Positions 47,296 to 57,789 of a stretch of 64,000 bases of DNA are shown here, in pieces (positions within the stretch are counted from its first letter, which is position 1; each line of letters opens with the position of its first letter). Below the pieces are notes generated by a model. That model was given only the letters and a program-made list of their open reading frames with translations. It was not told the DNA's origin and searched no databases. This stretch comes from Nymphalis io (lineage: Eukaryota; Arthropoda; Insecta; Lepidoptera; Nymphalidae), in NCBI RefSeq assembly GCF_905147045.1, contig NC_065896.1:211001-275000 (forward strand), given 5' to 3'. The translations under genes and the position numbers were made by a program.

Positions 47296-48531
47296 TGTAT
47301 ACAATATTATTAAAGACATGTACACATATCAACCAACTCTACAAATATATTGTTATAAATTTATTTATGTTCGTTAATCCTTAATCCTATAGCGAACGAA
47401 TAAATGCATAAATGCAGTCGACGAGGTACAAAGCGACTGTGACGTCACTGCGATAGTGTTATCGAATTTGTAAGTCTTATTATAATGGCGAAGTAAACTC
47501 GTGACCTGGATTAGTTTATATTTTTAAACTAGCCTTCCTTTTGGAATTTACATACTTGTAGAATACACCGAGGGTATATTATAAAAAGGGACTTGCTACA
47601 GCCGTCATTGTGTAGACTTTTAATTACGGCGCCTGAAACACTTTTCACATTAACCTCACTAGGTAAGTGTCACACAAGCATACACATATACACAGAAAAA
47701 TAAAATATAATCAGAGATAAAAATAGGATTAAAAGTAAGTTTCGAAAAATATAAATCTTCAAAGAAGACGTTACAACCATTATGAGTATATAAATGGGTA
47801 AAGATATTATTTTTCTAAAGTATGCTTTTTAAGTGGTCACAGAGTCCAAACAAAAATAAACACCCACAGACGCAAAAGATTCTGCAAATAATATGTACAT
47901 TTTTCATTCAGTGCACCTCTTACCGCAATAGTACGGTAATATCTTTATTTGTAACGAGGTCTATTTGTTTCCTAGCAGACAGAAAGATGCAGAATTTAAA
48001 TCTTATTGCCTCATTCTACGATATTTGTTTCAAGATAACAATATAAGAAGGTCAATGTATCGTTTTTGATAGTAGCGTAAGGAAAAAGTGGAAAAAAAGA
48101 GCACGTATCATGTATCCGAGAAACATCGGTTCTTCTTTATCTACTAAATATAATGAAACTGAAACACACTAAACTCAAAATCGACTGAGCACCCCAGTTC
48201 AGTTTTTGTATCAAGGTTCGCATCCATATGATTGCGTAATCATTTTGTTAAAAAATACTTAATAAGATACGGGTATTAAACGATTTAATCAAAAATCCCA
48301 TCGAGCTTTTTAGTATTTTTTTTTGTTTTATTTATTTTATCCGATCAAAATAGAAATATTTTCAGGATCATACTATGACATACCATCTATTTGTCCGTCT
48401 ACATATTTTTTCAGAATCTAATAGAGAGTAATGTTTTCGTGTAAAACAATTTGTTACTACAGTTATTTATATTGAAATTAAACGTGGGTTCACACAGACG
48501 AAATCTAAAACAAAACTAAAAATAATACGAA

Positions 48532-48533
<2 letters not shown>
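47296..48533. other. Non-coding stretch
   Basis: No recognised feature. Confidence 0.35.

Positions 48534-48600
<67 letters not shown>
48534..48600. repeat. (AC)n microsatellite, 67 bp, uninterrupted
   Basis: Pure dinucleotide repeat of about 33 units. Its translation gives the alternating C-V chain seen in a minus frame, which is not a gene. Confidence 0.98.
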
Positions 48601-48603
<3 letters not shown>

Positions 48604-49054
48604 GAAAAACCATCCGTGTTGTCGTGTGAATACAACAGAAGTCGAGAGCATTACTTAATGGTTTTATATTGTCACGGGCCTGTGAAAGAGAATTGTACTG
48701 AAATATTTCATTTAAGATTGAATTGTTCTCTACCGCTACGAGAAGATCGTTCAGTGCATACAGGATATTCAGATATGCCATCTGCTTTATTAAATTTCAT
48801 TGCGATAGCATTTTCTGAGATTTTAAAATAAGAAAAAATGGTATATAGAATATACAACCCGTACAGACGGCAGATGTAAATTTAATTTATTTTTTAAAAT
48901 TACGAATTTAAAGTGAAATCCGATATCACTACAGTATTCATTTAAACAATAACAACAGTATAAACACGAGAAGTAAAGTTAAGCTTATACCACTAAGTTT
49001 CCGACTACGGAAATTCAATAACTACTTCCTGTGTCAAGTAACCAATTTGTTACG
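48601..49054. other. Non-coding stretch
   Basis: A 71-codon plus frame (48616-48831) follows the microsatellite but has no recognisable domain. Confidence 0.35.
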
Positions 49055-49122
49055 TCTAGTGGTGACCATGGTGTACCATCAGGTGGCCATTTGCCGGTCT
49101 GTCTTCGTATTTCAAATAATAA
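49055..49122 (+). mobile_element. Family A-type 3' end fragment
   Basis: GTGGTGACCATGGTGTACCA and TCAGGTGGCCATTTGCCGGT match the 3' end of family A, partly blended with the CR1-like LINE tail at 12444-12500 (ATTTGCC). Confidence 0.6.
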
Positions 49123-49424
49123 CAATCTATATATATTCGTTGATTTCCCTCCAGGACATATATATTTAATTATATATAATTGACTATGTTTTTATTGCAA
49201 TATTTGAGATGTAACATATATACATAATCATAGAAACAGTACCCATTTTCAAAAAGCATCCACTTTCATTTTCCTGTTCTATTTCTATGAGGAATCGTCC
49301 ATACAGATAGGATTCAATCCTAATATTTGTATATCCAACAATCCACACTCGAGCGGCATGATTGTGTCGGCTTCAAGCCTTATAACATTATTTTTTTTCA
49401 TAACTACATTGTCAGAAACAAGAG

Positions 49425-49688
49425 TGTATAATGAGAGCACGTGAATCTAAGCCTATGATTGCGGGTTCAAGCCCGGACCTTAACTTCTGCATTGCCATGT
49501 GCTTTATTTGTGTATAATTCATTTTGGTTTTGGCGATGAATACGTTGTGAGGAAACCTGCATGTGTAAAATGATATGCGATACATGTTCCAACTCGCATT
49601 GAAGTAGCGTGGAATAGCACCAAGCCTTCTCTTCAAAAGAGAGGATGCCTTAGCCCAGCAGTAGGACATGTACACATTGTTACCTTTT
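49425..49688 (+). mobile_element. Family B SINE, full length, diverged
   Basis: GAGCACGTGAATCTAAGCC, GCGGGTTCAAGCCCGGACC (B box), AGGAAACCTGCATGTGTAAA and CCCAGCAGTAGGACATGTAC follow family B from head to 3' end. Confidence 0.8.
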
Positions 49689-50623
49689 TCCCTTAAGATC
49701 ACCACCACCACCGCTGGCAAGTGGCATTACAAGATGTACAAATCCTTACTCCGCCTAAGTACACCACACCCGAGTAACTGAGCTTCAATCAAGCAATCTT
49801 CAAACAATAAAGTGTTCGTGTGTTCTTTTATTTTATATGCTTAGCTAAACAGACCGCGAGCGCTTGGTCTGTACACGTTTAATAAAATTTATTATACAAA
49901 TATGTATTCTACCGTGGTGGTTAGTCTTAAGTTTAAAGTCTTAAGTCCTTGTTTCATTGATGGTTCTTGCGATATGAATAATATCCATCACTTATAACTC
50001 TGCACTATCAAGATTCAGGGCACGAGGCCAATCTTCACTTCTCTCCAAATCAATTTCAACATCAATTGTGAATCAGCCACTTTCAACTTCTTTTGAATTT
50101 CCATCGAAACTAGTTTCAAAGTAAATGCATTTAGCTTGAATACTGAGCTGTCTTCGAGTGTTTTCATTAATTTTAAACTACTAATGCTTCCAGCCATCTG
50201 TACAGTCGAAGACGCTTCGGATAAATCGTCTCGTAATTACAAAAATATAAGACGAATATTATTACTTTCAATTCAAATGTTTTTATGCAATTTGCAGAAC
50301 CTTTTCTTATAAATTGGTTTCAATGATCTATTGTTTACTTTGAATATTACTAAATTCAAACTCAAACTATTCTTTATTTAATTAGGGTCTTATAAGAACC
50401 TTCGATCATTAAATAACAGAATTCAATTTCAGCTCGGTTCGAAATATAAATACTACCGAAGTGATCCGGGGACTCAGTACTTACTCTTTTACTCAATTGA
50501 TAATGTTACTCAAATGATAATGATATGTATATGCATGTATTATCAACGAATAAAAATTCCACGGTTTTTTGTAATCTACATAATATACTTGTGTTATATA
50601 ATAAGCCTAAGCTTTGAATATTT
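49689..50623. other. Non-coding stretch
   Basis: No recognised feature. Confidence 0.35.
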
Positions 50624-50795
50624 ACTGGTGGTAGAGCTTTGTGCAAGTTCAGATATTCTACCGCAAAACAGCTGGTATCGTTGTGTTCCGGTTTGAAGGG
50701 TGAGTGAGCCAGTGTAATTACAGGCACAAGAGACATAACATCTTAGTTCCCAAGGTTGGTGGCGCATTGGTGACGTTCCTATTCTATAAAAATAA
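50624..50795 (+). mobile_element. Family A repeat with two internal deletions
   Basis: ACTGGTGGTAGAGCTTTGTG joins directly to CAGATATTCTACCGCAAAAC (loss of the GTCTGGGTAGG region), and GTGGCGCATTGGTGACG joins to TTCCTATTCTATAAAAATAA (loss of the 3' body). Both ends are preserved. Confidence 0.8.
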
Positions 50796-52744
50796 ATGTA
50801 GAATAAAATATTTAGTACATATTCTAAAAACTTAAAATAATTTACATTTAGTTGAATAATGAACATCGCAATTTAGGTTTTTCATGAGTCATTATTATGT
50901 GAAGCTAGTAAACAAGTTAGGAATTATCAAACTGCTTTAATATTTTATAAATAAACAAGCATAAATCACGCGCGGCCCAGTCACAGTACATTAAGCAATT
51001 AGCGTCTCTACGGAGCCGAAGACAAATGTTACCAGCGTCCGTCCGGAGACGATTAAGGTTACCGCACACTTGTCGTCAACAAATACCTCCTGTACAACAC
51101 TTGTTTGTTATCATAATCGACAAACAATATTTAAAACAGTATCCATTTTTATGTATGACATCATTCAAAGGGATTGGTAAATAAACTAGTCTTCTATTCA
51201 AATTTGTACATGACTTTAATATTTCAAGTATTTTAGCGTGTAGTGTTATAATGGTGAACGTCACAATATTTCAATATTTTGTCTGAAATCGAAATTGTTT
51301 GCTAAGGCGACAAGCACAAAGCGCTGTTCAGCGTAGTGTAGAATCCGGTACGGTGGTGTATTCACAACTCAATCGCTGTTAGCGCTATGCGTCCGTTTGC
51401 TTCAATGCAAAATACCTTTGTCGAAACAAACCGTTGACAGAAACATCGAAAATATAGTTTTTTCGACTATTTCCTTTGTATAGTATGTTGTGCTACTCAA
51501 CGGGAAACGAACAGTAATCGTTAGTTTAATTTTGTTTTTGAAAGAATAGTAAAATTCTTCTATGTGTATTTAAGAGTACAGATAATGGCTCATATAATAA
51601 TAATTTATTTACCTTATCGTTGGAAATTTGTATAGTTTTTTTAAATACAAAAAAAGTAATTTCTGTTTTCTTATTTCACGGTATAATAAAACAAGCATAT
51701 TCGGATTTGTAGTCAATGACACCACCATCAACTAGGTATTTATTGAACTAAGATAAGTAAATACTTTTTTTGTTATGAAATAAATAAGAGCTATTAACTG
51801 GATAGCTATCAACAATTAGTTTTTACCCTTATGAGATTTTAAAATTATAAATATAAAAAACCATGTCTTATTATACACTTATGCATTATAAAATCTAATT
51901 CAGTCCTACTCATTATAGTTTGTGAAGTTATAAGCGATACGGGATTGTCAAACGGCACCGCCATGCTACCGACGCAGGTGTGGACCAAACAAGATACAAC
52001 AAATTCACAACTACCGTCAAACTTAATTCAACTCGACGAGTTACCAACTACGTCAATAACTCGTGTCTACTGTACCACGACAGATTTATAATTTAACTGG
52101 TAATTTTAACCTCGCTAGCTTTAACAAATATATATTATAAAAATATGTTTTTGTACAGTTAAAACATTTATAAGCGAAAAACGCTAAAAGTATATCCATA
52201 ATACAACTACTTGGCTTTCTGCACGATGACAACACAAAAACGCTATACTACGTATTCACCAGACCTCATGTTATGCTATTATCAGTGGTTATGAATAAGT
52301 AATTTCTTACAAACTTTGGGAAAATTTCACTTACCACCCCGATTATACATACAATAGCATTTCAAAACTAGTAGTTGATGTGATTATTTTCCATACTAGC
52401 CTGTCTCAGTTCAAACGCAACATTTTGAATTACCTAAACAGTTGCCCTCGTTGAAATATCTCGCAATCGATCCAGATTGAGTTATTAATCACTACTTATA
52501 TAAGAATTATTATTACTTTACTAAACGAATTTAGATGAAATTTTAAATAGGGATAGTTTATACCATGACTATGACCATGACGTCTACCGCCCCATTTTAT
52601 AATATAACAATAAAGATTGTTTAGTAGACGCTATGTAGTTATGAACGAATATGAAACACTATGAAACATCGAGACATACGTAGGTTATCTTAGCGTAGCA
52701 TCCATTTGTTTCTGTCAAATTTGTAATTTATTATAAGTCACGTA
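50796..52744. other. Non-coding stretch
   Basis: No recognised gene or repeat family. Confidence 0.35.
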
Positions 52745-52790
52745 AACGAAAACGAAGCCTTACCCAGCAGTGGGCCATTTATAGGTTGTA
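52745..52790 (+). mobile_element. Family B SINE 3' end fragment
   Basis: AAGCCTTACCCAGCAGTGGG matches the conserved 3' end of family B (CTTAGCCCAGCAGTGGGAC). Confidence 0.5.
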
Positions 52791-53164
52791 ACTATTATAT
52801 TTATGTTGACAAAGGATATCCAAAAAATGTTTTGAAAAAAGGAGATAAAGTAAACCATAAATGCAAAGACAAGAACAAAAAATGAGTCCATCGATTAAAC
52901 ACAAAATATAATATCAAATAGAAAATTTCATCTTTTCAAGGAACCTGACGGTAAGCCTAATGAATAAGTGAAAAAGTACCTTTTATAGCACCATTTTTTA
53001 GTTCCATCTAAAAACGACGAGTTTCTATGTAATGATAAAATATTTTTTGAATATTCAATCGAAACTTACTGGTTTCTTTTAAAGTGATTAGTTATTTTTT
53101 ATGACTTGAATCTCAATATCAACTAAATGATATAACTACACTACACACCTCTAGATTATATTTC

Positions 53165-53235
53165 ATCATATCATCATCATATTCCTGTGCTAATCGCATC
53201 CATTGCGCATCCGCCATTTTTCTAAAACCCCTCAA
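53165..53235 (-). pseudogene. RTE-type LINE C-terminal scrap with (ATG)n tail
   Basis: On the minus strand it reads KMADAQWMRLAQEYDDD, comparable with KVAGTNWMRMAEDRELW of the RTE remnant at 37550-37776, followed by an ATGATGATATGATG tail. Only about 15 codons can be compared. Confidence 0.4.
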
Positions 53236-54934
53236 AATGAACAGATTATATTTACAATTTGACAAAAAAAATTAATCGACAGTAAATAACCTAGCTTAAA
53301 ACTTTTTAAAGATACCGGCTGATATGTATCGATGCTACCCTTACAGGGCTAGATATCATCAACGGCCTATCCCCTGATATTGTATTGTTAATTATACAAT
53401 AACAAACTTTCTCCTTTTTATTCATGTAAATACGTGGAAATATAGCATTATACTTTTAATCATTTATGTTTATAAAAGTTTCATCAAGAAATACATCCAC
53501 AGATGACTTACATCATCTGATATGAGATTTCAATGGAACAGCGAGTCTCTTTTGATGCGTCGAGACTTGGTCGTTTTTAATGCGGACACAATTAAAGTTG
53601 ATCAGGAATTCCATTTGTATGGAGTCGTTTTGGAATTATGAATTCTTCTGAAACCCACCCGGGGATGGATAACGATGACGCTCAAACGTTTCACGTAACA
53701 TGACTCTTACAGCGATACACGAGTTTGTACATGTGTATGTAGAGGACGCCATTTTGTAAATATTATGAAAAAAAGTCTCCTTTCAACAAAAATATATAAA
53801 AGGACAAAAAAAAGAAAGCAATATTCCTTTTAAATAATTTTTATCAACATGAATAAAGAATATTTTGAATTTGTATATCCAACGATATAAAAATGTATGT
53901 CGATATATTTAGCATGTTCTACAAATATTAAGTGCAATGAATTAAATGCGTTTTGCAGAATACTTTGTACTTGTACTATGTAGAACGTATAGAGATCGTT
54001 AACTCCCCTTACACAAACTTGGAGTGAGGAGGAGTTCACTGAATACATTAAAAAGCATTGTAGTTAAGTTTTAATCATTGAAACTTTAAGCGTGAATAAA
54101 ACTTCGTAATACGTAAGAGCATATTGGATTTTCCTTAAGAATTAATTTTCGACGAAAGTTTATACCTTAGCGTACTTTATTACTGACAGCCGAGAAATCG
54201 GAGCCGGCCACTTGAGCCAAGTGCAAGGAAATATAGAACCAGTCGGCAGCGCAATTTAAGTAATCTTTTAAAAAACTTCTGAAACAATTCCAAACATTGG
54301 CTCTTATAGAATAAAGGCTATTTTTATTTTACGGCTTGAGTTATATAGTAACCGCTGTTCGCTTCTAAGGCAGACGTTTATGTATTACTAGTTTTAATTA
54401 TCATTTATTTGTCTGTTTCTATTTCTTATGTTTTCGAAACAATATAAATATCAAACTGTGAGGAAAAGATGAGCAAATCATATCCTATCACAGCAATTCA
54501 AAGCGCTATTAATTGATACTACAGATACAATAAATTTACAATAAAAAATACATTAAAAAGTTATTCGTTGTTCGAATAATAATAATGGGTTGTCACATCA
54601 TGCATTATAAAATAAAACATCACATTTCATACATCTAACAATAACATTATCATCACTAATAAACTTATAATATAAAATATTGTTAATGTCAAAGACAGAT
54701 AATAAAGTAAAATAAATTATAATATTTACAACATTACAAATCAGTAAGGACATCAATTTTGGTCTCAGTATTAAAATTGGAAAAAACATAAAAAAAGAAA
54801 GATAGAATTCAAATTTCATTCTAGAAACTTTTATGAACATAAATGATAAAAAGTGTTAATGCAATATTAAAATATTGGAACCTATCAATATATGGTTTTC
54901 GGTTTAAATCTACGTAACAATAGTTAATATATTG
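53236..54934. other. Non-coding stretch
   Basis: No recognised feature; the open frames at 53830 and 54598 are AT-rich and without motif. Confidence 0.35.
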
Positions 54935-55172
54935 TTAGTAGAGCTTTGTGCAAGCTCCTCTGGGTAGGCACCACCCACTCATCAGATATTCTACCGCAAA
55001 ACAGCAGTACTTGATATTGTTGTATTCCGGTATGAGGGGTGAGTGAACCAGTGTAATTACAGGCACAAGGGGACAAAAAATCTTAGTTCCCAAGGGTAGT
55101 GGCGCATTGACTATGTAAGCAATAGTTGACATTTTTTACAATGCCAATGTCTAAGGGCGGTGGTGAAAAAAA
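54935..55172 (+). mobile_element. Family A repeat, 3' end truncated
   Basis: AGAGCTTTGTGCAAGCTCCT to CCAATGTCTAAGGGCGGTGG, then an A run at 55168. The ACCATCAGGTGG tail is absent. Confidence 0.8.
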
Positions 55173-55384
55173 TTGCTTAAGAAACCATTTTTAGGTATTC
55201 TTTTAATGCGTGGAATACGCATAGTCTAAACGCAGTTATACGCATAATGGGCGGAAAATGTACGCATAGCTGACGACACGCGGTGGGGCTCATTAATATA
55301 TAACCCTCTGTGGCGACATACTTCATACACGTCAAAATATTTGACGTCAGTGATTAGAATATAATAAGCTATCATTACAAATTA

Positions 55385-55530
55385 TCTATATAAGTATGTA
55401 TTTACAAAAGAAAAGTAGTATATGTAGTTTAGTGTATCAGTTGTTTGGTTTCCATAGCACAAGCTTTGTATAAGCTTAATTTGGGAAGATGGCCGTGTGT
55501 GAAAAATGTCCCGGGATAATTAAAGTAAAA
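55385..55530 (+). mobile_element. Family F SINE body, copy 2
   Basis: TGGTTTCCATAGCACAAGCT, TTAATTTGGGAAGATGGCCG and GTGTGAAAAATGTCCCGGGA match the reverse complement of 2884-2960. The tRNA-like head of copy 1 is not seen here. Confidence 0.75.
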
Positions 55531-56730
55531 ATCTCATTTAAGGAACGAGGAACTAACTAAAGTATCAACACAGAACATATTGGTATCACTTAGTAATAAA
55601 AATAAAATAATAGTTGTCATATTGTGAAAAATATTTATTATGGGGTCAATTTTTTAAATTTATTTTAATATGTATGTTTGTAGATTTTTAATTATACTCA
55701 TCAGGTTATTGGTTATAGAAACGGATTGGTAGTTCTTAAAAAAGCAATGATATTTGTCATATTAATATTATAAAATAAATTCCTATGTAGCTTAATTTAT
55801 GTAATAATATTTTTGGAGGTTTTGGAGACGTTACTTAAATAAACTTTCATACCATATATTATTATGACTTTGCGAATAAGTATTAACTTATAAACATTAC
55901 ATACAATACATTTAAAAGCATTTTTTCATTCAAATGTTTCATTTCTTAATTTAATTATAAAAGTATAGTGGGAATGTGTTTCGAGTTAGTTTTTTATTTT
56001 CACAAATGTAAATGTGTGATGAGTCGATTATAATTATAATCAGACTTTCTTACAATTATTTGGATTCGACTTGATTAAGCATCGTTGATATTGTAACGTA
56101 AAGTGTGATAGACGTAACACTTCAGGTTACAGCCTCTGTCAATGACTTACGCGACGAAGCAGGCAGGTATCTACAGCGTGGACGACACAAATCATGCGTA
56201 CTACTTGTGAGTTCTGCAGTGTTATTTCGTGACGTATCGCCATACGCTATTATAAATCGCGAACTTATTAAAGTTTTTATTATTATATCGCACATCGGTC
56301 TCTGACGTTACACAATAGTGTTCTGCGCCGAGTTCCGAGTTTGTTCTTACAGAGTAATTCAACTGATTATAAGACTTATAGCTATGTTACAATACAATAC
56401 GCGTCAATTTGCAATGTTTGGCTTCTTTCGTCAAATATCGTTGGAGTAGAACTAAGCTCAGTCCACTACTGCTCGATGTTCATCAATTTTCAGTCCACTT
56501 GCCAGTCTCCGCCAGATATTCTGGAACAAGTGACGTTAAGACTATTATTTAACAAGCTGTCTATGTGAGCTCACCGGTTATTTTAATTTTGATCTGAAGT
56601 TTATTTATTTAAGTTCTGAAATGTTATTCCACGTGATAATCGATAATGTCGAAATAAATAAGTTTGTGCAACCGTTACGTGATGCATGTTTGTTGAGACT
56701 TTCTTTTACCTTCTCTATTTTAAAATGCAA
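55531..56730. other. Non-coding stretch downstream of the peptide gene
   Basis: This would hold the 3' UTR and any further exons of the minus-strand gene ending at 56731. No convincing exon is seen. Confidence 0.35.
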
Positions 56731-57140
56731 TTATAGATAAAAAATACCTACATATAATTTCTCTAATTCCTGCGAAGGGGCTTCATCGATTCGTTTTAGA
56801 AATCCGATATTAGTGTTTTTTGGTTTTGACTTCGAAAGCATGCCACCGTCAAATATTACGTTGCCCTGGCCAGATCCGGGTGGTCCTTGCGGACACTTAC
56901 ACATAATTTCACAATCCAAGTTATCATAGTCGGGTTTGTAGGATTCCAGTTGAGCAGCATCGTTTATTAAACTGTAAATAAAAGAACGCATTAACAAAAA
57001 CATATATAAAAGGCAAACATTGCAATTACATTCGTTGAATTAATATTGTTATTGGTAATAACACAGATAATAAAATATCTGCATAGCGTTAAAATATATA
57101 CTTACAGTGAGCAAGCGATGAGTATCGTGAAGAAAATCAT
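56731..57140 (-). CDS. Two-exon gene for a small secreted peptide, family unknown
   Basis: Exon 1 (57140-57106) starts at an ATG in the good context ACCAACATG and encodes MIFFTILIACS plus two bases of the next codon. It ends at the donor CT|GTAAGT. A 134-bp intron (57105-56972) closes with TTTTATTTACAG. Exon 2 (56971-56731) continues in the exact phase required, giving L-LINDAAQLES and so on to a stop, 91 residues in all. The hydrophobic run from residues 2 to 14 followed by NDAAQ is a classic signal peptide, with cleavage likely around residues 17-19. The mature part is about 72 residues, begins near LESYKPDYDNLD, has a tight cysteine cluster C-EIM-C-K-C followed by PQGPPGSGQG, and ends acidic (DEAPSQELEKLY). 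A dibasic KR occurs in IGFLKRIDEA. I do not recognise the family. A weak donor (TAG|GTATTT) just before the stop means a third exon is possible. Confidence 0.65.
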
Positions 57141-57200
57141 GTTGGTAACTCTTTGTTCGGAGGCTGAAAGGGGGAATGTGAACCGTTCTTGTCATACTCC

Positions 57201-57210
57201 GCTATTTATA
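57201..57210 (-). promoter_or_regulatory. TATA box of the secreted-peptide gene
   Basis: The minus strand reads TATAAATAGC about 60 bases before the exon 1 ATG. Transcription would start near 57175-57182 (GGTTCACATT), leaving a 5' UTR of about 35-40 bases. The position relative to the ATG fits a compact insect promoter. Confidence 0.6.
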
Positions 57211-57234
57211 CCAAATTTTCTTATAAAAATGTAA

Positions 57235-57419
57235 ATATCATAATTATTATTAAGATTGCCTCCTTAAAGATGTTTTAACACATTTTCTTCAGGAATATAT
57301 TATATTTCATTACTGCAATAAGGTCAAATGAGAACGAATTATAATTATAAGAATTCGAACGACGTTGAGGAGGAAACACGCAAATTTGAATATTGACAGC
57401 GTTATCTTTATTATATTTA
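57235..57419. other. Upstream region of the peptide gene
   Basis: AT-rich, contains the inverted ATTATAATTATAAG stretch near 57338-57352. No repeat family recognised. Confidence 0.35.
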
Positions 57420-57600
57420 ACTGGCTTGATGGCTTAGTGATTTCGTATTTCAAGGTTTTGGGTTCAAACCACGCAAAAAGTCGCCCCCGAAATTAGACAG
57501 CAGCCAATGTATCCGACGGACTATCTCCTCGATTCAGGGTCATCAACTCAAAATGCTCTTGCAATGCTCTTCGAAGCATCAGCGACCGTGTACGGTGAAA
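57420..57600 (+). mobile_element. tRNA-derived SINE head, unassigned family
   Basis: GGCTTGATGGCTTAGTGATT (A box) and GGTTTTGGGTTCAAACCACG (B box GGTTCAAACC) form a tRNA-like head, followed by AAAAAGTCGCCCCCGAAATT. The body does not match families B or C. Confidence 0.5.
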
Positions 57601-57789
57601 CCTAGGTATTTTATATACCTGGCCTACTGGACTTTTGAGTCATCGACGCGGACGTGCCATTCGGACATTTCAATGCTCCTCAGAAATTTGTGGAATCATA
57701 TAGCACCACTGTCCTATGAGATGCTATCCGAAGGCCCAACTCGCAGATCTTACCAACGACCATGTTCACACCGAGCTCGACGAGCTGTT

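Noticed and set aside
48534..48600. CRISPR-like or other array
   Set aside because: Simple dinucleotide repeat with no spacers; no CRISPR structure exists anywhere in this eukaryotic window.
48467..48781. 104-codon minus frame with a long alternating C-V run
   Set aside because: The run is a translation of the (AC)n microsatellite; the ends carry no domain.
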